Origin: Thiomargarita sp.
Lineage (GTDB): Bacteria; Pseudomonadota; Gammaproteobacteria; Beggiatoales; Beggiatoaceae
DNA length: 60,683 bases
NCBI GenBank assembly: GCA_020721005.1
Contig: DYNP01000002.1
Location: 130,815-191,497 of the forward strand
Reading direction: 5' to 3'
Shown: positions 21,001-30,500 of the stretch, piece after piece
How the letters are laid out: each line of letters opens with the position of its first letter
Position numbering within the stretch: position 1 is the stretch's first letter
The notes under the pieces: generated by a model
Told to the model about the DNA's origin: nothing
The model's database searches: none
The model's input: only the letters and a program-made list of their open reading frames with translations
Position numbers and translations under genes: made by a program

Positions 21001-23156
21001 TGTTGGACATGGCCACCAGTTTTGCTCTTGGCCAAGGCGACTTTTATTTACCGCTCGCTTATCAAAAAATATCGTATTATCAAGCACTTCCCGCCAATTT
21101 CTATGCCTATGCCAGATATTTGGAAGACAGCACTTCTGGGCAAGAAACTCTTTCCTATGACCTCATATTACTGACCGAGACTGGACAAGAATGTCTCAGC
21201 ATCACAGGCTTCACATTACGCAAAGTAGACACCGCTCATTTATCCCTAGATACTTTCCCAGTCACCCAATTGGACATGAGTCGACGCGTGATCCCCAGTT
21301 TTAACCCGGAATTACAGGAAGGCATGACTTCAGAAGAAGGTGCCCAAGCCTTCATCCGAATTTTATCTCAAGACGCTCCCCAAATCGCAGTCTCCACCCA
21401 AGAATTGACGGCTGTCTTAAAACGCAATCAAACTCAATCTATCCTGCGCAATAAAACCGAACATTTACAATCCTTTCAAGTAATTGCCCAACAAATCGAA
21501 CAACGCCAAACCCAAGTTCCCAAACCTCAATCTACCGATTTTTCTCATCATTGGGAATTTATTCTAACCTCTATCTGGCAAGAAGTACTTGGAGTTCCCA
21601 TGCTGACCACAGAGGACAACTTTTTTGAACTGGGGGGAGATTCCCTACTGGCAATTATGGTCACTACCCGACTCAAAAATGCTTTGCATCTGGAGGTTTC
21701 CCCTACTTTACTATTTAAGGCGCCCAGTATTACCCTATTGATCCAGGAATTGGAAAAACTGCAAACCAAAGAAAAATCACTTGCCCTCCCCCTTCAACCT
21801 ATAGAAACTGTTTCGGAAACTGCCGATACGATCAATATGTTACCTTTGACCTTTGGACAACAACGGATGTGGTATCTTGCCACTCAGTTACCACAGGATG
21901 ATGTTTATATTATTCCCAGTGTCTATAAAATTGTGGGACCTTTGCAAATTCAAGCCCTTAAATCCAGCTTAGCGGCTCTGATTGAACGTCATGATGCCCT
22001 GCGCACCACCTTTATTCGGCAACATAACTTGGTGAAACAAGTTATTAACAAACATCAAACTTTGGCATTGACAGAAATCAATTTATTGGAACTTCCACCT
22101 TCGGAAAAACTTTCCAAACTGCAACAGTTACTGTCCCAACAAGTACAGCAACCCTTTCATTTGTTAGAACAATTACCTTGGCGCTTCCTATTAATTCAAG
22201 TAGCTGCCGACGAATTCATCTTGAGCCTGGTATTCCATAATCTGATTATCGATGGCTGGTCATTTGGACTCCTCAATCAGGAATTGGCCCTTTTATACAA
22301 TGCATTCAGTTCCCATCAACCCTCTCCGTTGCCCCAATTAAGTACTAATTATGCAGATTACACCCGTTGGCAACAACAGCATTTTCAAGGCGCAACTTTG
22401 GCGACTACGGTCTCCTATTGGCAACAGAGACTGACCACTTTACCAGCCACCTCTCTGCCCTATGACCATTCCCCTGAAATTGTTCTCAATCTATATCGTG
22501 GTAAAGTGATCAACCTTCACCTACCCACTTTGTTAGCTAACCAACTGAAAATATTCAATACTAAACAGCATTCCACCCTATTTATCACCCTGTTAACCAC
22601 CTTTACCCTATTGTTACGAAATAACTTATCTCAAGATCATATCACGGTATGGTCCCCATTTGCAAACCGGCATCGTCAGGATTTGGAGAACGTTGCGGGA
22701 CTGTTTGTCAATGCCCTGCCCATCGACCTGGATTGCAGCGGGTATCCTTCTTTTATAGAACTGGTACAACGCTGTCAATCCACTCTTTTGGAGTTAACTC
22801 AACACAGCCATTTCCCTTTTACAGCCCTGCAAGAGCAATGCGATTTTGTGCCCAATAACCTCAGTAGAGTGGAATTTGTTGTGCATAATTACTCATTTGA
22901 GCTAATGAAACTCAACGAACTGACGGTAACTCCCTTACCCATGGATATTGATTCCACCGCCTTTGATTTGGAACTGCATCTATGGGAACTTAACCGCAGT
23001 GGCTTCTCCGAACCGGTCCCTGATGAGGAAAGTGGGATTGCCGGCCAATTGTTTTATAACACGGCCTTTTTTGAACATATCACCATTCAACAACTGATAG
23101 AAGATTTTTATCAACTGTTGGGCAGTGTATTAACTCACCCCGAGCACCCTGTTTAG
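15060..23156 (+). CDS. Hybrid PKS with C-terminal NRPS condensation domain
   Basis: A 2698-residue megasynthase. Order read from motifs: KS (~10-440, Cys184 in TACSTS, His320 and His360); AT (~530-890, Ser628 in GHSIGE; HAFH at ~729-732 suggests malonyl-CoA); KR structural part and NADPH loop (GGLGGVG, ~1171); an embedded C-methyltransferase (~1230-1595, LEVGAGQG); the rest of the KR (~1600-1770, Ser in CSSLAS, Tyr in SDYCAANA); a DH-like hotdog domain (~1785-2075); a carrier (GGDSL); and a condensation domain running to the C-terminus. It has no loading domain, so the starter must come from elsewhere. The condensation motif reads HNLIIDG, not HHxxxDG. The expected product is a reduced, alpha-methylated ketide passed to the NRPS at 27.5 kb. 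No Shine-Dalgarno sequence is obvious. Confidence 0.93.
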   Translation: MNQTTENIDTLSGIAIIGMAGRFPGAKNIDTFWNNLKNGLETISFFTDEELLAAGLPLTTLQNPNYVKARGYLEDTDCFDAAFFGYSSREAELMDPQHRLFLETTYHALEHAGYDSQRYTGWIGVFGGASDNHYLHYLLSQSADPLQTMQDTHVFFGNYRDFMITRTSYKLNLTGPAINIQTACSTSLVATNLACQSLLNYECDLAVAGGVSVHIPSKSGYLYETGGIPSPDGHCRTFDAQAQGTVSGDGVALIVLKRLEEALADGDTIYAVIKGFATNNDGTDKIGYTAPGVNGQTTVIALAHQMAGGNLDNVSYIEAHGTATPLGDPVEIKALTQAFRQHTQRTGFCRIGSVKSNVGHLDAAAGVTGLIKTVLALQHEFIPPTLHFQHPNPQIDFAHSPFLVNAQLTPWPRGTQPRRAGVSSFGIGGTNTHIVLEEAPAHSPSSPSRPYQLFLFSAKTASALEDITAHLQHHLQQHPQINWADAAYTLQIGRGQFEHRRYILCQDLASLLHPHPTNTGTHLKKPAPPEVIFMFTGQGAQYPNMGQGLYQHEPLFREHFDHCAKLLKPILNVDLCTLLYSTLEQQTAAQQHIHHTAFAQPLLFSLEYALANLLIAWGIQPKAMIGHSIGEYVAACLAGVFSLTDALTLIAHRSRLMQTLPTGAMLSITWSITELTPFLKTQPYAHLISIAAINAPLSIVAAGPIDSIEQLQTDLQTQAIPTRRLHTSHAFHSHMMEGCLNALATVFKTITLHAPQRPFISNLTGTWIQPEQATDPHYWLNHLRHTVQFSQGLITLLNSFPNQIYLEIGPGITLSSLLRKHLIPSNHEIVLSTLPAPQNPQSDQEIILNTLGQLWLSGLEINWATYYQHEQRHRIPLPGYPFTPTRHWAKLQKSSTPSQTSSDFKNLNNENIAEITALVPPPKQDDLTNWFYAPQWQRILPPIPTSPTDQSRWLLLMDDCGIGQQLIDELHRYGQFPIQITAGDRYQILSDHAYTLRPQHPEDYLNLLQHLTILPNRIVYLWGITQNCGTATTAYQHYNQLLYLIQALGTHHPVPSTSKIETGTLQLTLVTNQMQAVLPNEAPCPAKAVLLGLCKTIPLEYPQFSCRSIDLPITLDIPAAQLLQELIAPGPQAPLTAYRHQHRWIQNYPAIPLLAPLSTPRLREKGTYLIIGGLGGVGLALADHLAYHCQANIALVGRSPFPSKSTWEHWLKEGLSSALEHWAPALLTEEQHLWENTAIRGIPDYPNLNAQLLELCCSYAYDYLKSPLGTASSITLSALKNTLHIQPKFEKFIDFMVQYLAEHHRVEISAHSHPHPLITFLEAPRSPTDLLTDLHAQFPEFRGLYTLLERCAAHYSPALSGAIPAISVLYPDGKSDFLNACEQDSIPHSYEPIYRNLLRHLLEKLVEIHPQGRPLRILEVGAGQGLLTWELIPSLEGKAVEYHFSDLGPSFIKQAQHKAQTQGFNCLRFQILDIAKNPLDQGFEQESFDIILGMNVVHATPHLEETLFHLQTLLAPQGLLGLIETTQSYPWVDMAWGLTEGWWYFKDYPLRSQSPLLSLEQWESFLKTQPFDTIKIYPNAPEIRFKSDVGLILAQKRARSQRWLPAAEFSEMGHLQRIRAQILKLQALERQGAEIAVYQADVADQAQLSSVLAAVHDRFGPLNGVIHAALVLKDGMIQFKDPQLARQVFAPKITGTEVLYELVKSQPLDFLVLCSSLASIIGTYAQSDYCAANAYQDAFAHQKRHQDQFPIWSINWGIWQDTGAAMRLLMSKTAAASRPQWVSHPLFDYRLVFATQILYYGRLQIAKDWILKEHRLNQQAVLAGTVYLELARAAFQHHTQQSTLELHDVYFLKPLVVPEGAEIEFVTLLEPMVDKSGFQFTVLSGDHIEHATGTLLPGPAVPSQTHNIELLKHHCPQFLITSSNHTSSEMDLTAVGPVAVGPRWTQAIQSIQLGQHQALAFLSLPTHYQDDLLHYHCHPALLDMATSFALGQGDFYLPLAYQKISYYQALPANFYAYARYLEDSTSGQETLSYDLILLTETGQECLSITGFTLRKVDTAHLSLDTFPVTQLDMSRRVIPSFNPELQEGMTSEEGAQAFIRILSQDAPQIAVSTQELTAVLKRNQTQSILRNKTEHLQSFQVIAQQIEQRQTQVPKPQSTDFSHHWEFILTSIWQEVLGVPMLTTEDNFFELGGDSLLAIMVTTRLKNALHLEVSPTLLFKAPSITLLIQELEKLQTKEKSLALPLQPIETVSETADTINMLPLTFGQQRMWYLATQLPQDDVYIIPSVYKIVGPLQIQALKSSLAALIERHDALRTTFIRQHNLVKQVINKHQTLALTEINLLELPPSEKLSKLQQLLSQQVQQPFHLLEQLPWRFLLIQVAADEFILSLVFHNLIIDGWSFGLLNQELALLYNAFSSHQPSPLPQLSTNYADYTRWQQQHFQGATLATTVSYWQQRLTTLPATSLPYDHSPEIVLNLYRGKVINLHLPTLLANQLKIFNTKQHSTLFITLLTTFTLLLRNNLSQDHITVWSPFANRHRQDLENVAGLFVNALPIDLDCSGYPSFIELVQRCQSTLLELTQHSHFPFTALQEQCDFVPNNLSRVEFVVHNYSFELMKLNELTVTPLPMDIDSTAFDLELHLWELNRSGFSEPVPDEESGIAGQLFYNTAFFEHITIQQLIEDFYQLLGSVLTHPEHPV

Positions 23157-23177
23157 AATCATTTTAATGCAAATGAT

Positions 23178-23196
23178 GGCAGTCCTCAAGACTGCC
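23178..23196 (+). repeat. Small hairpin between PKS and radical-SAM genes
   Basis: Perfect 7-bp arms GGCAGTC / GACTGCC around CTCAA lie 21 nt after the PKS stop. A short CCTTTT follows some 10 nt later. This is at best a weak terminator or processing site inside the biosynthetic operon. Confidence 0.35.
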
Positions 23197-23288
23197 ACTG
23201 CCAACCTTTTGAATTTGTGTAGGGAAAATAAAGTGATTCTCACAGCAATCTTATTCAGTCTCCAATTAACACTGAAACTGTAAATTTT

Positions 23289-25295
23289 ATGAATTCCAAC
23301 TCGACTCTATCCAGCCTCACTCCCTGGCGACATTCTGCAGCCAGAGATAAATTACTGAAAATAAAGACCATTTGTTCTGAAAACCCGGTAACCCTGGTCG
23401 TACCCCCTGTGGCCCTGTTGGATCGACCTGCCCTTTCAGTTCATATCTTACAAGGGTGTGCTGCTCAAGACAGCCAAACAGCAGTGGGAATCTTTTACGC
23501 CAATCTTTGCTTCGGAGCTTGGTTGGGACTCTCTACAAACAATGACTTATGTTATCTCAGTCCCCGTTACCTATTGTCAGAGCGACTGTTTGCTCAAGTT
23601 GCCTATGGTGTGCCAAAACTGGGCCAACAATCCCAAGAAACTTATCTGACCATGTTACGGGAAGAATTTCAAGGTGAAAAACAGTTTGGATTGACTTATG
23701 CGGAATTGCAACAATTGGCTGAGGATATAGAAAACTGGGTAAATGATATTGCTCAAACTTTGGTCAGCTTAAATTCCCAAGTGATTGGTTGTACCACTAT
23801 TTTTGAACAAACTGCTGCCAGTATAGCCATTCTCAACGCAGTCAAACGCTTATCACCCCACACCATTACCATTATCGGGGGAGCAAACTGCACCGGTGAA
23901 ATGGCAGCAGGGATTGCCTCCTTGGGCTCTACAATTGACTATATTTTTTCTGGGGAAGCCGATGCCCAATTTCCCCAATTTCTTAAACAACTTCAACAAG
24001 GACAACTGCCTACTGAAAAAATTATTCACTGTTCCCCCTATTTTGATCTGGACACCATTCCAACTCCCAATTACCAAGAATTCTTTGAGCAACAACAGCA
24101 TTTCTTCTCATCTTCTTCTCCAAAAGATGACAATCCACACGCATTCCCCATCAGCACAGATTTGCCATTTGAAAGCAGTCGCGGTTGCTGGTGGGGCATG
24201 AAACACCAATGTACATTCTGTGGTATGGATAAAGACTCTTTAACCTATCGCCAAAAATCAGCCTCACGCGCCCTATCGGAACTCAAAGAGTTGGTCTCTA
24301 CCTACTCGATAAAAGCAATTTTAGCCTATGACAGCATTATGCCCCATACCTATTTCAAGGAATTATTGCCAAAACTGAAAGAAGAATTGTCTGGGGTCGA
24401 CCTATTTTATGAACAAAAAGCCAACATTTCCCTGGCTCAAATGCGTCAACTGAAAGAAGCTCATATCGAAGTCATACAACCTGGTATTGAAGCGCTATCC
24501 AGTTCCCTATTGAAACGAATGAACAAAGGCGTCACAGCAGATCGAAATATAGCCACTTTACGATATGCCAGAGCCTGTGGAGTCGCTCCCAATTGGAATT
24601 TACTGTGTGGTTTCCCAGGAGACAGTTGGCAAGATTACCAAGAGACCTTGGCACTGTTACCCCTATTGCAACACTTGACTCCCCCAGCTATTCTCTGTCA
24701 ACTCAACTTGGATCGCTTCAGTCCCTATTTTATGCAACCTGAGCAATTTGGAATTCGCAATTTACGACCTTTAGACAGCTATGCCCAAGTATTGCCCAAA
24801 CAAGCTCATATCGACAAAATAGCCTATCGTTTCAATGGCGACTATGACAGTGCCATTTTCACTTATCCAGAACTCATTCCGCAACTTAATCAAGCCATTG
24901 TAACTTGGCGATCCCATTGGGTGCCCAGTGCAGAAATTCACAATCCTCGTTTAATTTTACCCCCCACGGCTGAAACTGAAACCCGATTGCCCACCTTGCA
25001 AGTAACTCAACTATCCACTGACTGTTACCAATTGCGAGACACTCGCCAATTGCCCACCGTTGACAAATCCTTACAATCGATCAACCGAAATCAAGCTCAA
25101 GCTGCCTTAGTCTCTTATCCACTATCAACCCCCCTATTATCAGCAGACACTCGTCAATGGGCCTTGGACCATCAAGTCGCGATCATCATGGACAATAAAT
25201 GGGTACCTTTGGCCACCGCTCACCCAGACCTACTTGCAGAATTTGAACATCATACTCACCATATTCCTATTTTATCAGAAAGAGAACGAATATAA
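23289..25295 (+). CDS. B12-binding radical SAM protein, RiPP-maturase C-methyltransferase type
   Basis: A 668-residue protein. Residues ~35-240 form a cobalamin-binding-like Rossmann region (LVVPPVALLDRPALSVHILQG; IIGGAN at ~195). The radical-SAM core starts near 290 with cysteines at 300, 308 and 311. Their Cx7CxxC spacing in SSRGCWWGMKHQCTFCG differs from canonical CxxxCxxC but is typical of the RiPP maturation radical SAM C-methyltransferase family. IQPGIEALSSSLLKRM and LLCGFPGDSWQDY are further family signatures. The C-terminal ~100 residues form the small accessory domain. It is a tandem paralogue of the next gene, between the PKS and NRPS genes. It probably C-methylates an unactivated carbon on a carrier-bound or peptide substrate; substrate unknown. 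No precursor peptide gene was seen nearby. Confidence 0.85.
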   Translation: MNSNSTLSSLTPWRHSAARDKLLKIKTICSENPVTLVVPPVALLDRPALSVHILQGCAAQDSQTAVGIFYANLCFGAWLGLSTNNDLCYLSPRYLLSERLFAQVAYGVPKLGQQSQETYLTMLREEFQGEKQFGLTYAELQQLAEDIENWVNDIAQTLVSLNSQVIGCTTIFEQTAASIAILNAVKRLSPHTITIIGGANCTGEMAAGIASLGSTIDYIFSGEADAQFPQFLKQLQQGQLPTEKIIHCSPYFDLDTIPTPNYQEFFEQQQHFFSSSSPKDDNPHAFPISTDLPFESSRGCWWGMKHQCTFCGMDKDSLTYRQKSASRALSELKELVSTYSIKAILAYDSIMPHTYFKELLPKLKEELSGVDLFYEQKANISLAQMRQLKEAHIEVIQPGIEALSSSLLKRMNKGVTADRNIATLRYARACGVAPNWNLLCGFPGDSWQDYQETLALLPLLQHLTPPAILCQLNLDRFSPYFMQPEQFGIRNLRPLDSYAQVLPKQAHIDKIAYRFNGDYDSAIFTYPELIPQLNQAIVTWRSHWVPSAEIHNPRLILPPTAETETRLPTLQVTQLSTDCYQLRDTRQLPTVDKSLQSINRNQAQAALVSYPLSTPLLSADTRQWALDHQVAIIMDNKWVPLATAHPDLLAEFEHHTHHIPILSERERI

Positions 25296-25407
25296 AATTA
25301 CCTCATACTTTCTTAATTTCATATCGGTCTCTGAGATACAACTTCTTGCAAACTCAGTCCAAGTACAGTATTGCCCAAAAACCATTCACGCTTACCAGGA
25401 AGCCATC

Positions 25408-27372
25408 ATGTCTGCCTCTTCTTCAATCAATACCCATTTTTTTGCCCACACCGACTGGAAAACCTCCAATTCCCGGGCAAAATTATTACAATTCACTCGT
25501 TCTCCTGCAACCCCTTTATCTGAAGAAAACTCAATTATTCTGGTAGTCCCACCCCCTGCCCTGTTGGATCGACCCTCCTTATCTGTCCACGTTTTACAAG
25601 GCACTGCCGCCCAACAACAACTCAAAGTAGAAGTATTCTATGCCAACTTATCCTTTGGAGACTGGATTGGAGAATTGGCTAATATTGAACTCTGCTTTCT
25701 GCCCCCCAAATATTTACTTTCAGAACGCCTATTTGCAAAAGTTGCCTATGAAGGAGTACCGTTGCTGGGACACCAAGCTGACACCCTATTTACTGAAGTT
25801 CAACGAGACTTTGCCCTTCGCAACATCCATTTGGACTATGATGAATTTCAAAACCTATCAACTGCCATCGCAGATTGGGTACATGATGTGGCTCAAATGC
25901 TGGTCAGCTGGAAACCGCAAGTAGTTGGTTGCACCACCACTTTTGAACAAACAGCTTCCAGCATAGCCATTCTAACTGCCATCAAACAACTGTCCCCAAA
26001 CACCTTAACAATCATCGGTGGCGCCAATTGCTCAGGAGAAATGGCCACTGGAATTGCCTCACTAAGTCCTTACATTGACTATGTATTTTCTGGAGAATCT
26101 GAAACCGTATTTCCAACTTTTTTAAAACAAGTGAAATCAGGTCAACTTCCTCAAAATAACATCATCCAAGGTGCTCCCTGCACCACCATGGACACCATTC
26201 CCACCCCTGACTACCATGAATTTTATACTCAACAAGCTGCCCTCGTAAATCCCTTACCTCTTAACACTTGGTTACCATTTGAGACCAGTCGCGGATGTTG
26301 GTGGGGGGACAAACAAGCCTGCACCTTTTGCGGATTAAATGGCGACGACCTCAAATACCGACGCAAGTCTCCCTCTCGAGTTTTGGAACAATTACAAGAC
26401 TTATTCTCCACCTATTCTCCTCGTAAAATCATGTCCTATGACAATATTATGCCCCATGCCTATTTTAAAGAATTATTACCTCAACTGGCTGAAATATATG
26501 GAAATAGCGACTGTGAATTTTACTATGAGCAAAAAGCCAACATGACTTTGGAACAAGTGCGACGATTACAAGCCGCCCACGTTCGAGTCATTCAACCTGG
26601 TATCGAATCACTTTCCACCTCCCTATTGAAACGAATGAGAAAAGGGGTCAGCGCTCCTCAAAACATCGCCCTGTTACGTTATGCCCGATCTTGTGGAATC
26701 ACCCTGAATTGGAATCTCCTCTATGCATTCCCAGGTGACAAATTGGAAGACTATCAGGAAACCTTACGAGTCCTGCCCTACTTGCGACATTTAAGTCCCC
26801 CTCTAAGCATGGACGCTTTGGGATTGGAACGTTTCAGTCCCTATTTCAATCATCCTGAAAACTATGGAATTCGGAACATTCGGCCATTATCCAGCTATGT
26901 CGACATTTTGCCCAAACATTCCAAAGTGACACAAGTGGCCTATAACTTTGCTTGGGAATATGACTGTGCCGCTTTTGATCATCCAGAAATTATTGAAGCA
27001 ATTCAACAAGAAATTTTAATTTGGCGAGGAACCTGGGTGCATGATGGAGATGTGTATACACCCAAAATTTTGCGAGTATCGGCAAACATTGAAGAAGGAA
27101 ATTATCCACTGCTACACATCTATTCTCAAGGCATGGAGGGTTATCGTCTGATAGACACCCGGGGACTGCCTGGGACTGTATCAACTCAACTGATCAACCT
27201 GGAACAGGCCAAAGCGGCACTGGTGACAAAACCACTGAAAAATTTGGCTATTTCTGAAGAAACTCGACACTGGGCCAACACTCATCAAGTGGCATTAGAA
27301 ATAGACAACACCTATGTTGCGCTGGCCACCGCCTCTCCAGAATTATTGGCACAATTTGAAGCAGACAAATAA
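25408..27372 (+). CDS. Second B12-binding radical SAM protein, RiPP-maturase type
   Basis: About 654 residues, closely similar to the preceding gene along its full length. Cobalamin-type N-terminal region (ILVVPPPALLDRPSLSV, IIGGAN at ~203), radical-SAM cysteines at 297, 305 and 308 (Cx7CxxC in RGCWWGDKQACTFCG), then IQPGIESLSTSLLKRM, LLYAFPGDKLEDY and LERFSPYF. The open frame extends to 25234, overlapping the first gene, but that extension has no counterpart in the paralogue. The ATG at 25408 has AGGA ~8 nt upstream and aligns with the paralogue's N-terminus. Two copies suggest two methylation sites or divergent specificity. Confidence 0.85.
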   Translation: MSASSSINTHFFAHTDWKTSNSRAKLLQFTRSPATPLSEENSIILVVPPPALLDRPSLSVHVLQGTAAQQQLKVEVFYANLSFGDWIGELANIELCFLPPKYLLSERLFAKVAYEGVPLLGHQADTLFTEVQRDFALRNIHLDYDEFQNLSTAIADWVHDVAQMLVSWKPQVVGCTTTFEQTASSIAILTAIKQLSPNTLTIIGGANCSGEMATGIASLSPYIDYVFSGESETVFPTFLKQVKSGQLPQNNIIQGAPCTTMDTIPTPDYHEFYTQQAALVNPLPLNTWLPFETSRGCWWGDKQACTFCGLNGDDLKYRRKSPSRVLEQLQDLFSTYSPRKIMSYDNIMPHAYFKELLPQLAEIYGNSDCEFYYEQKANMTLEQVRRLQAAHVRVIQPGIESLSTSLLKRMRKGVSAPQNIALLRYARSCGITLNWNLLYAFPGDKLEDYQETLRVLPYLRHLSPPLSMDALGLERFSPYFNHPENYGIRNIRPLSSYVDILPKHSKVTQVAYNFAWEYDCAAFDHPEIIEAIQQEILIWRGTWVHDGDVYTPKILRVSANIEEGNYPLLHIYSQGMEGYRLIDTRGLPGTVSTQLINLEQAKAALVTKPLKNLAISEETRHWANTHQVALEIDNTYVALATASPELLAQFEADK

Positions 27373-27532
27373 ATTTATTTAGAAAATGGTGAACAATTTC
27401 ACATTTTCAAATCATCAGTTGTAAAATACAATAATTTCCAAAATAATGATGAACTCATTTTATTGATTGCAAAACTCTGGACATTCTGACTTAAACAAGC
27501 AACCTAACTTTAAAATTTCAAGCCCTATATTT

Positions 27533-30500
27533 ATGACTGATCATACAAACAACCCTGATTTTCAAACGATTCATCAACGCTTTGAGTTTCAAGTTGAGCG
27601 GCATCCGGATAAACTTGCCATCATCGACAATCATCGCACCATAACCTATCGAGAACTCAATCAGCGTTCCAATCAACTGGCTCATTTTCTTCAAACATTG
27701 GGCATCCAACTTGAACAACCGATTGGAATTATTGCAGACCGTTCCATTGAAACGATCATGGCTATTTTAGCCATTTTAAAAGTGGGTGGGACCTATATTG
27801 CCCTGGATCCAAACTATCCCCAAAATCGCCTCAACTGGCTGTGGCAAGACGCTCAATTAAACCTACTTTTGACGCAAACCTCGCTCAACAATTCAACAGT
27901 AGCCACCTTTCCCGGTCGTCTCATTCCCTTGGATCAGGATTATAGCCACCATTCTGACCAAAATTTACCTCAAATCACCTCCTCACAACATCTTTCCCAT
28001 ATCATTTACACCTCGGGCTCTACCGGTCAACCCAAGGGAGTTTTGTTAGAGCATGGGAATGTCTTAAACCTCATGACTGCCTGCCAAACCGTTTTTGGTT
28101 TTACGGAACAAGATATCTGGGCTCTATTTCACAGTTTTGCCTTTGATGTGTCAGTCTGGGAATTGTGGGGTGCCCTGCTCCATGGAGGCACTGTGGTGAT
28201 GATTTCTCATCTGCTCAGCCGTTCCCCCGCTGATTTATACCAGTGCCTGTGTGAACAACGAGTTACGGTGCTCAACCAAACTCCCTTGGCTTTTTACCAA
28301 TTGGCTCAAGTGCAACAACATGCTCATCAACAACTCAGTTTGCGCTACATTATGATTGGAGGTGAGGTATTGGATTTTTCCCGTTTGGCCCCCTGGTTTG
28401 CCAGACTGGGTGACCAACATCCCCAAATCATCAACCTTTATGGGCTTACTGAGACCACGGTCAATGTCAGTTTTTACCGGCTGACTCAAGCGGATTGTCA
28501 ACGTTCTCAATGTTTGATTGGGCAAGCTATTCCCACAGTGCAAATCCATCTGTTGGATGCCGACCAACAACCAGTCCCAATTGGGACCATAGGGGAAATT
28601 TATGTGGGAGGCAAAGGCATTGCTCGTGGTTATTTAAACCGACCCGACTTAACCGCCCAACGCTTTATTTTTCACTCTAATGAAAGACTTTATCGCACAG
28701 GAGACTTAGGGCGTTTTTCCAATAATGGAATCTTGGAATATCTGGGTCGCAGTGATCAACAGGTGCAAATTCATGGCTTTAGAGTGGAACCAGGAGAAAT
28801 TGAAACTGTATTGAGACAACATGAATTGGTGGATGCCACAGTGGTTATTGCCCGTGAAGACCAACAGGTTGGGGAACGACAACTGGTAGCCTATGTGGTA
28901 TTCAAACAAAACACTCTCTCCCAAGTCAAGGACCAAGTTGCAGATTGGCAAAAATTGTATGAATATAAGTATGGAGAATTAACTGTTCCAACTACCCCTC
29001 CACTCCATAATTTTCTAGGCTGGCACAGCAGTTATACCGGTCTACCCATTCCCAATGATGAAATGCAAAATTGGGTGGCTCACACTTTGGAACGTCTTCA
29101 AGCCCTAAAACCCCAACGAGTGTTAGAAATTGGTTGTGGAACTGGATTGCTGTTATGGAGACTGGCACCCCAATGTTCAGAATACATAGGAACTGATTTT
29201 TCTCAAGCAGTCATTGAATACTTACGATACTGGCAAACCCAATTGTCAGGCTTTGAGCACGTGCAATTGCTGCACCAAGAAGCCAATCAATTCTCCAGCT
29301 TAGGCACTCAACAATTTGACACCATTATCATCAATTCAGTCGTTCAATATTTCCCCAGTCTAGATTACCTACAACAAGTCATCACAAATGCCCTATCTCA
29401 TCTGGTTCCCGGTGGACATTTATTCCTAGGCGATATTCGTAACTACTTGTTATTAAATGATTTTCACACTACTGTGCTCCTGGCCCAAGCATCCACTCCT
29501 CTGACCCCAGAACAATTGGCTTGGCAGCGTACACAAAATGTGGAGCGAGAAACTGAATTGCTAATTGATCCCACTTATTTTGGAACATTACCAACTCAAT
29601 ATCCTCAAATCAATCAAGTCAAAGTGTGGCCAAAACGTGGCCAAGATCGCAATGAATTAACCTGCTTTCGTTATGATGTAATTACACAAACTCATAACCT
29701 CATTTCCTCTTCAAATGAAGAAAAAAATGAAGCGATAACTCCCGTGATTTATGACTGGGAATCCTTAGATTTCAACATAATGCAACTTCCTCAACGTTTG
29801 ACAGAATGCTCTCAAGCTATTAAAATTTGTCGAGTGCCCAATCAACGTTTAAAAACCTCCGGCCTTGATCCGGAACTATTTTGGGAATGGTCTACAAATC
29901 TGCCTTACCAAGTTGAGGTCAGTTGGTTGAATACTGATTTAGAGGGAAGTTATGAAGTGATCTTCACTCCAAATTCCCAAACGACCTTGGCAGCACAATT
30001 GCGAACGACAGGTCTCACTTCACTCAATGCTCATTCCCCTGATTCCTTGTCTCCACGGTTTCCCACAGACAAACGATATGCAAATACCCCTTGGCAAGCC
30101 AAGTTGGAACGCCATCTCATTCCTCAACTCAGAAAATTTTTACAAGATCGTTTGCCAGATTACCTGGTGCCCACTGCCATTGTCAAATTAGACCGTTTAC
30201 CCCTGACAGTCAATGGCAAGGTGGACAAAAGAGCCCTGCCAGCACCCCCAAAAACTCGGGCCATTTTGGATTGCGACTATCTGGCACCACAAACTGTAGT
30301 GCAGCAACACTTGGCCCACATTTGGCAAACCGTTTTGGGAATTGAAGAACCCATTGGTATTCAAGACAATTTCTTTGAATTGGGTGGAGATTCTCTGAAA
30401 GTTATTCAAGTGATCAATCGAGCCAAAGATTTCCAACTCAATCTGTCTTTTGAACAATTTTTTAAATATCCAACCATTGCTGAATTAGTTATTCATCTTT

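Noticed and set aside
23157-23288. Possible RiPP precursor between PKS and the first radical SAM gene
   Set aside because: No short ORF with a start signal, leader-like region or repeated core could be read on either strand. The same holds for the gap before the NRPS.
25234-25407. N-terminal extension of the second radical SAM protein
   Set aside because: It overlaps the preceding gene, has no counterpart in the paralogue, and an ATG with AGGA lies at 25408.
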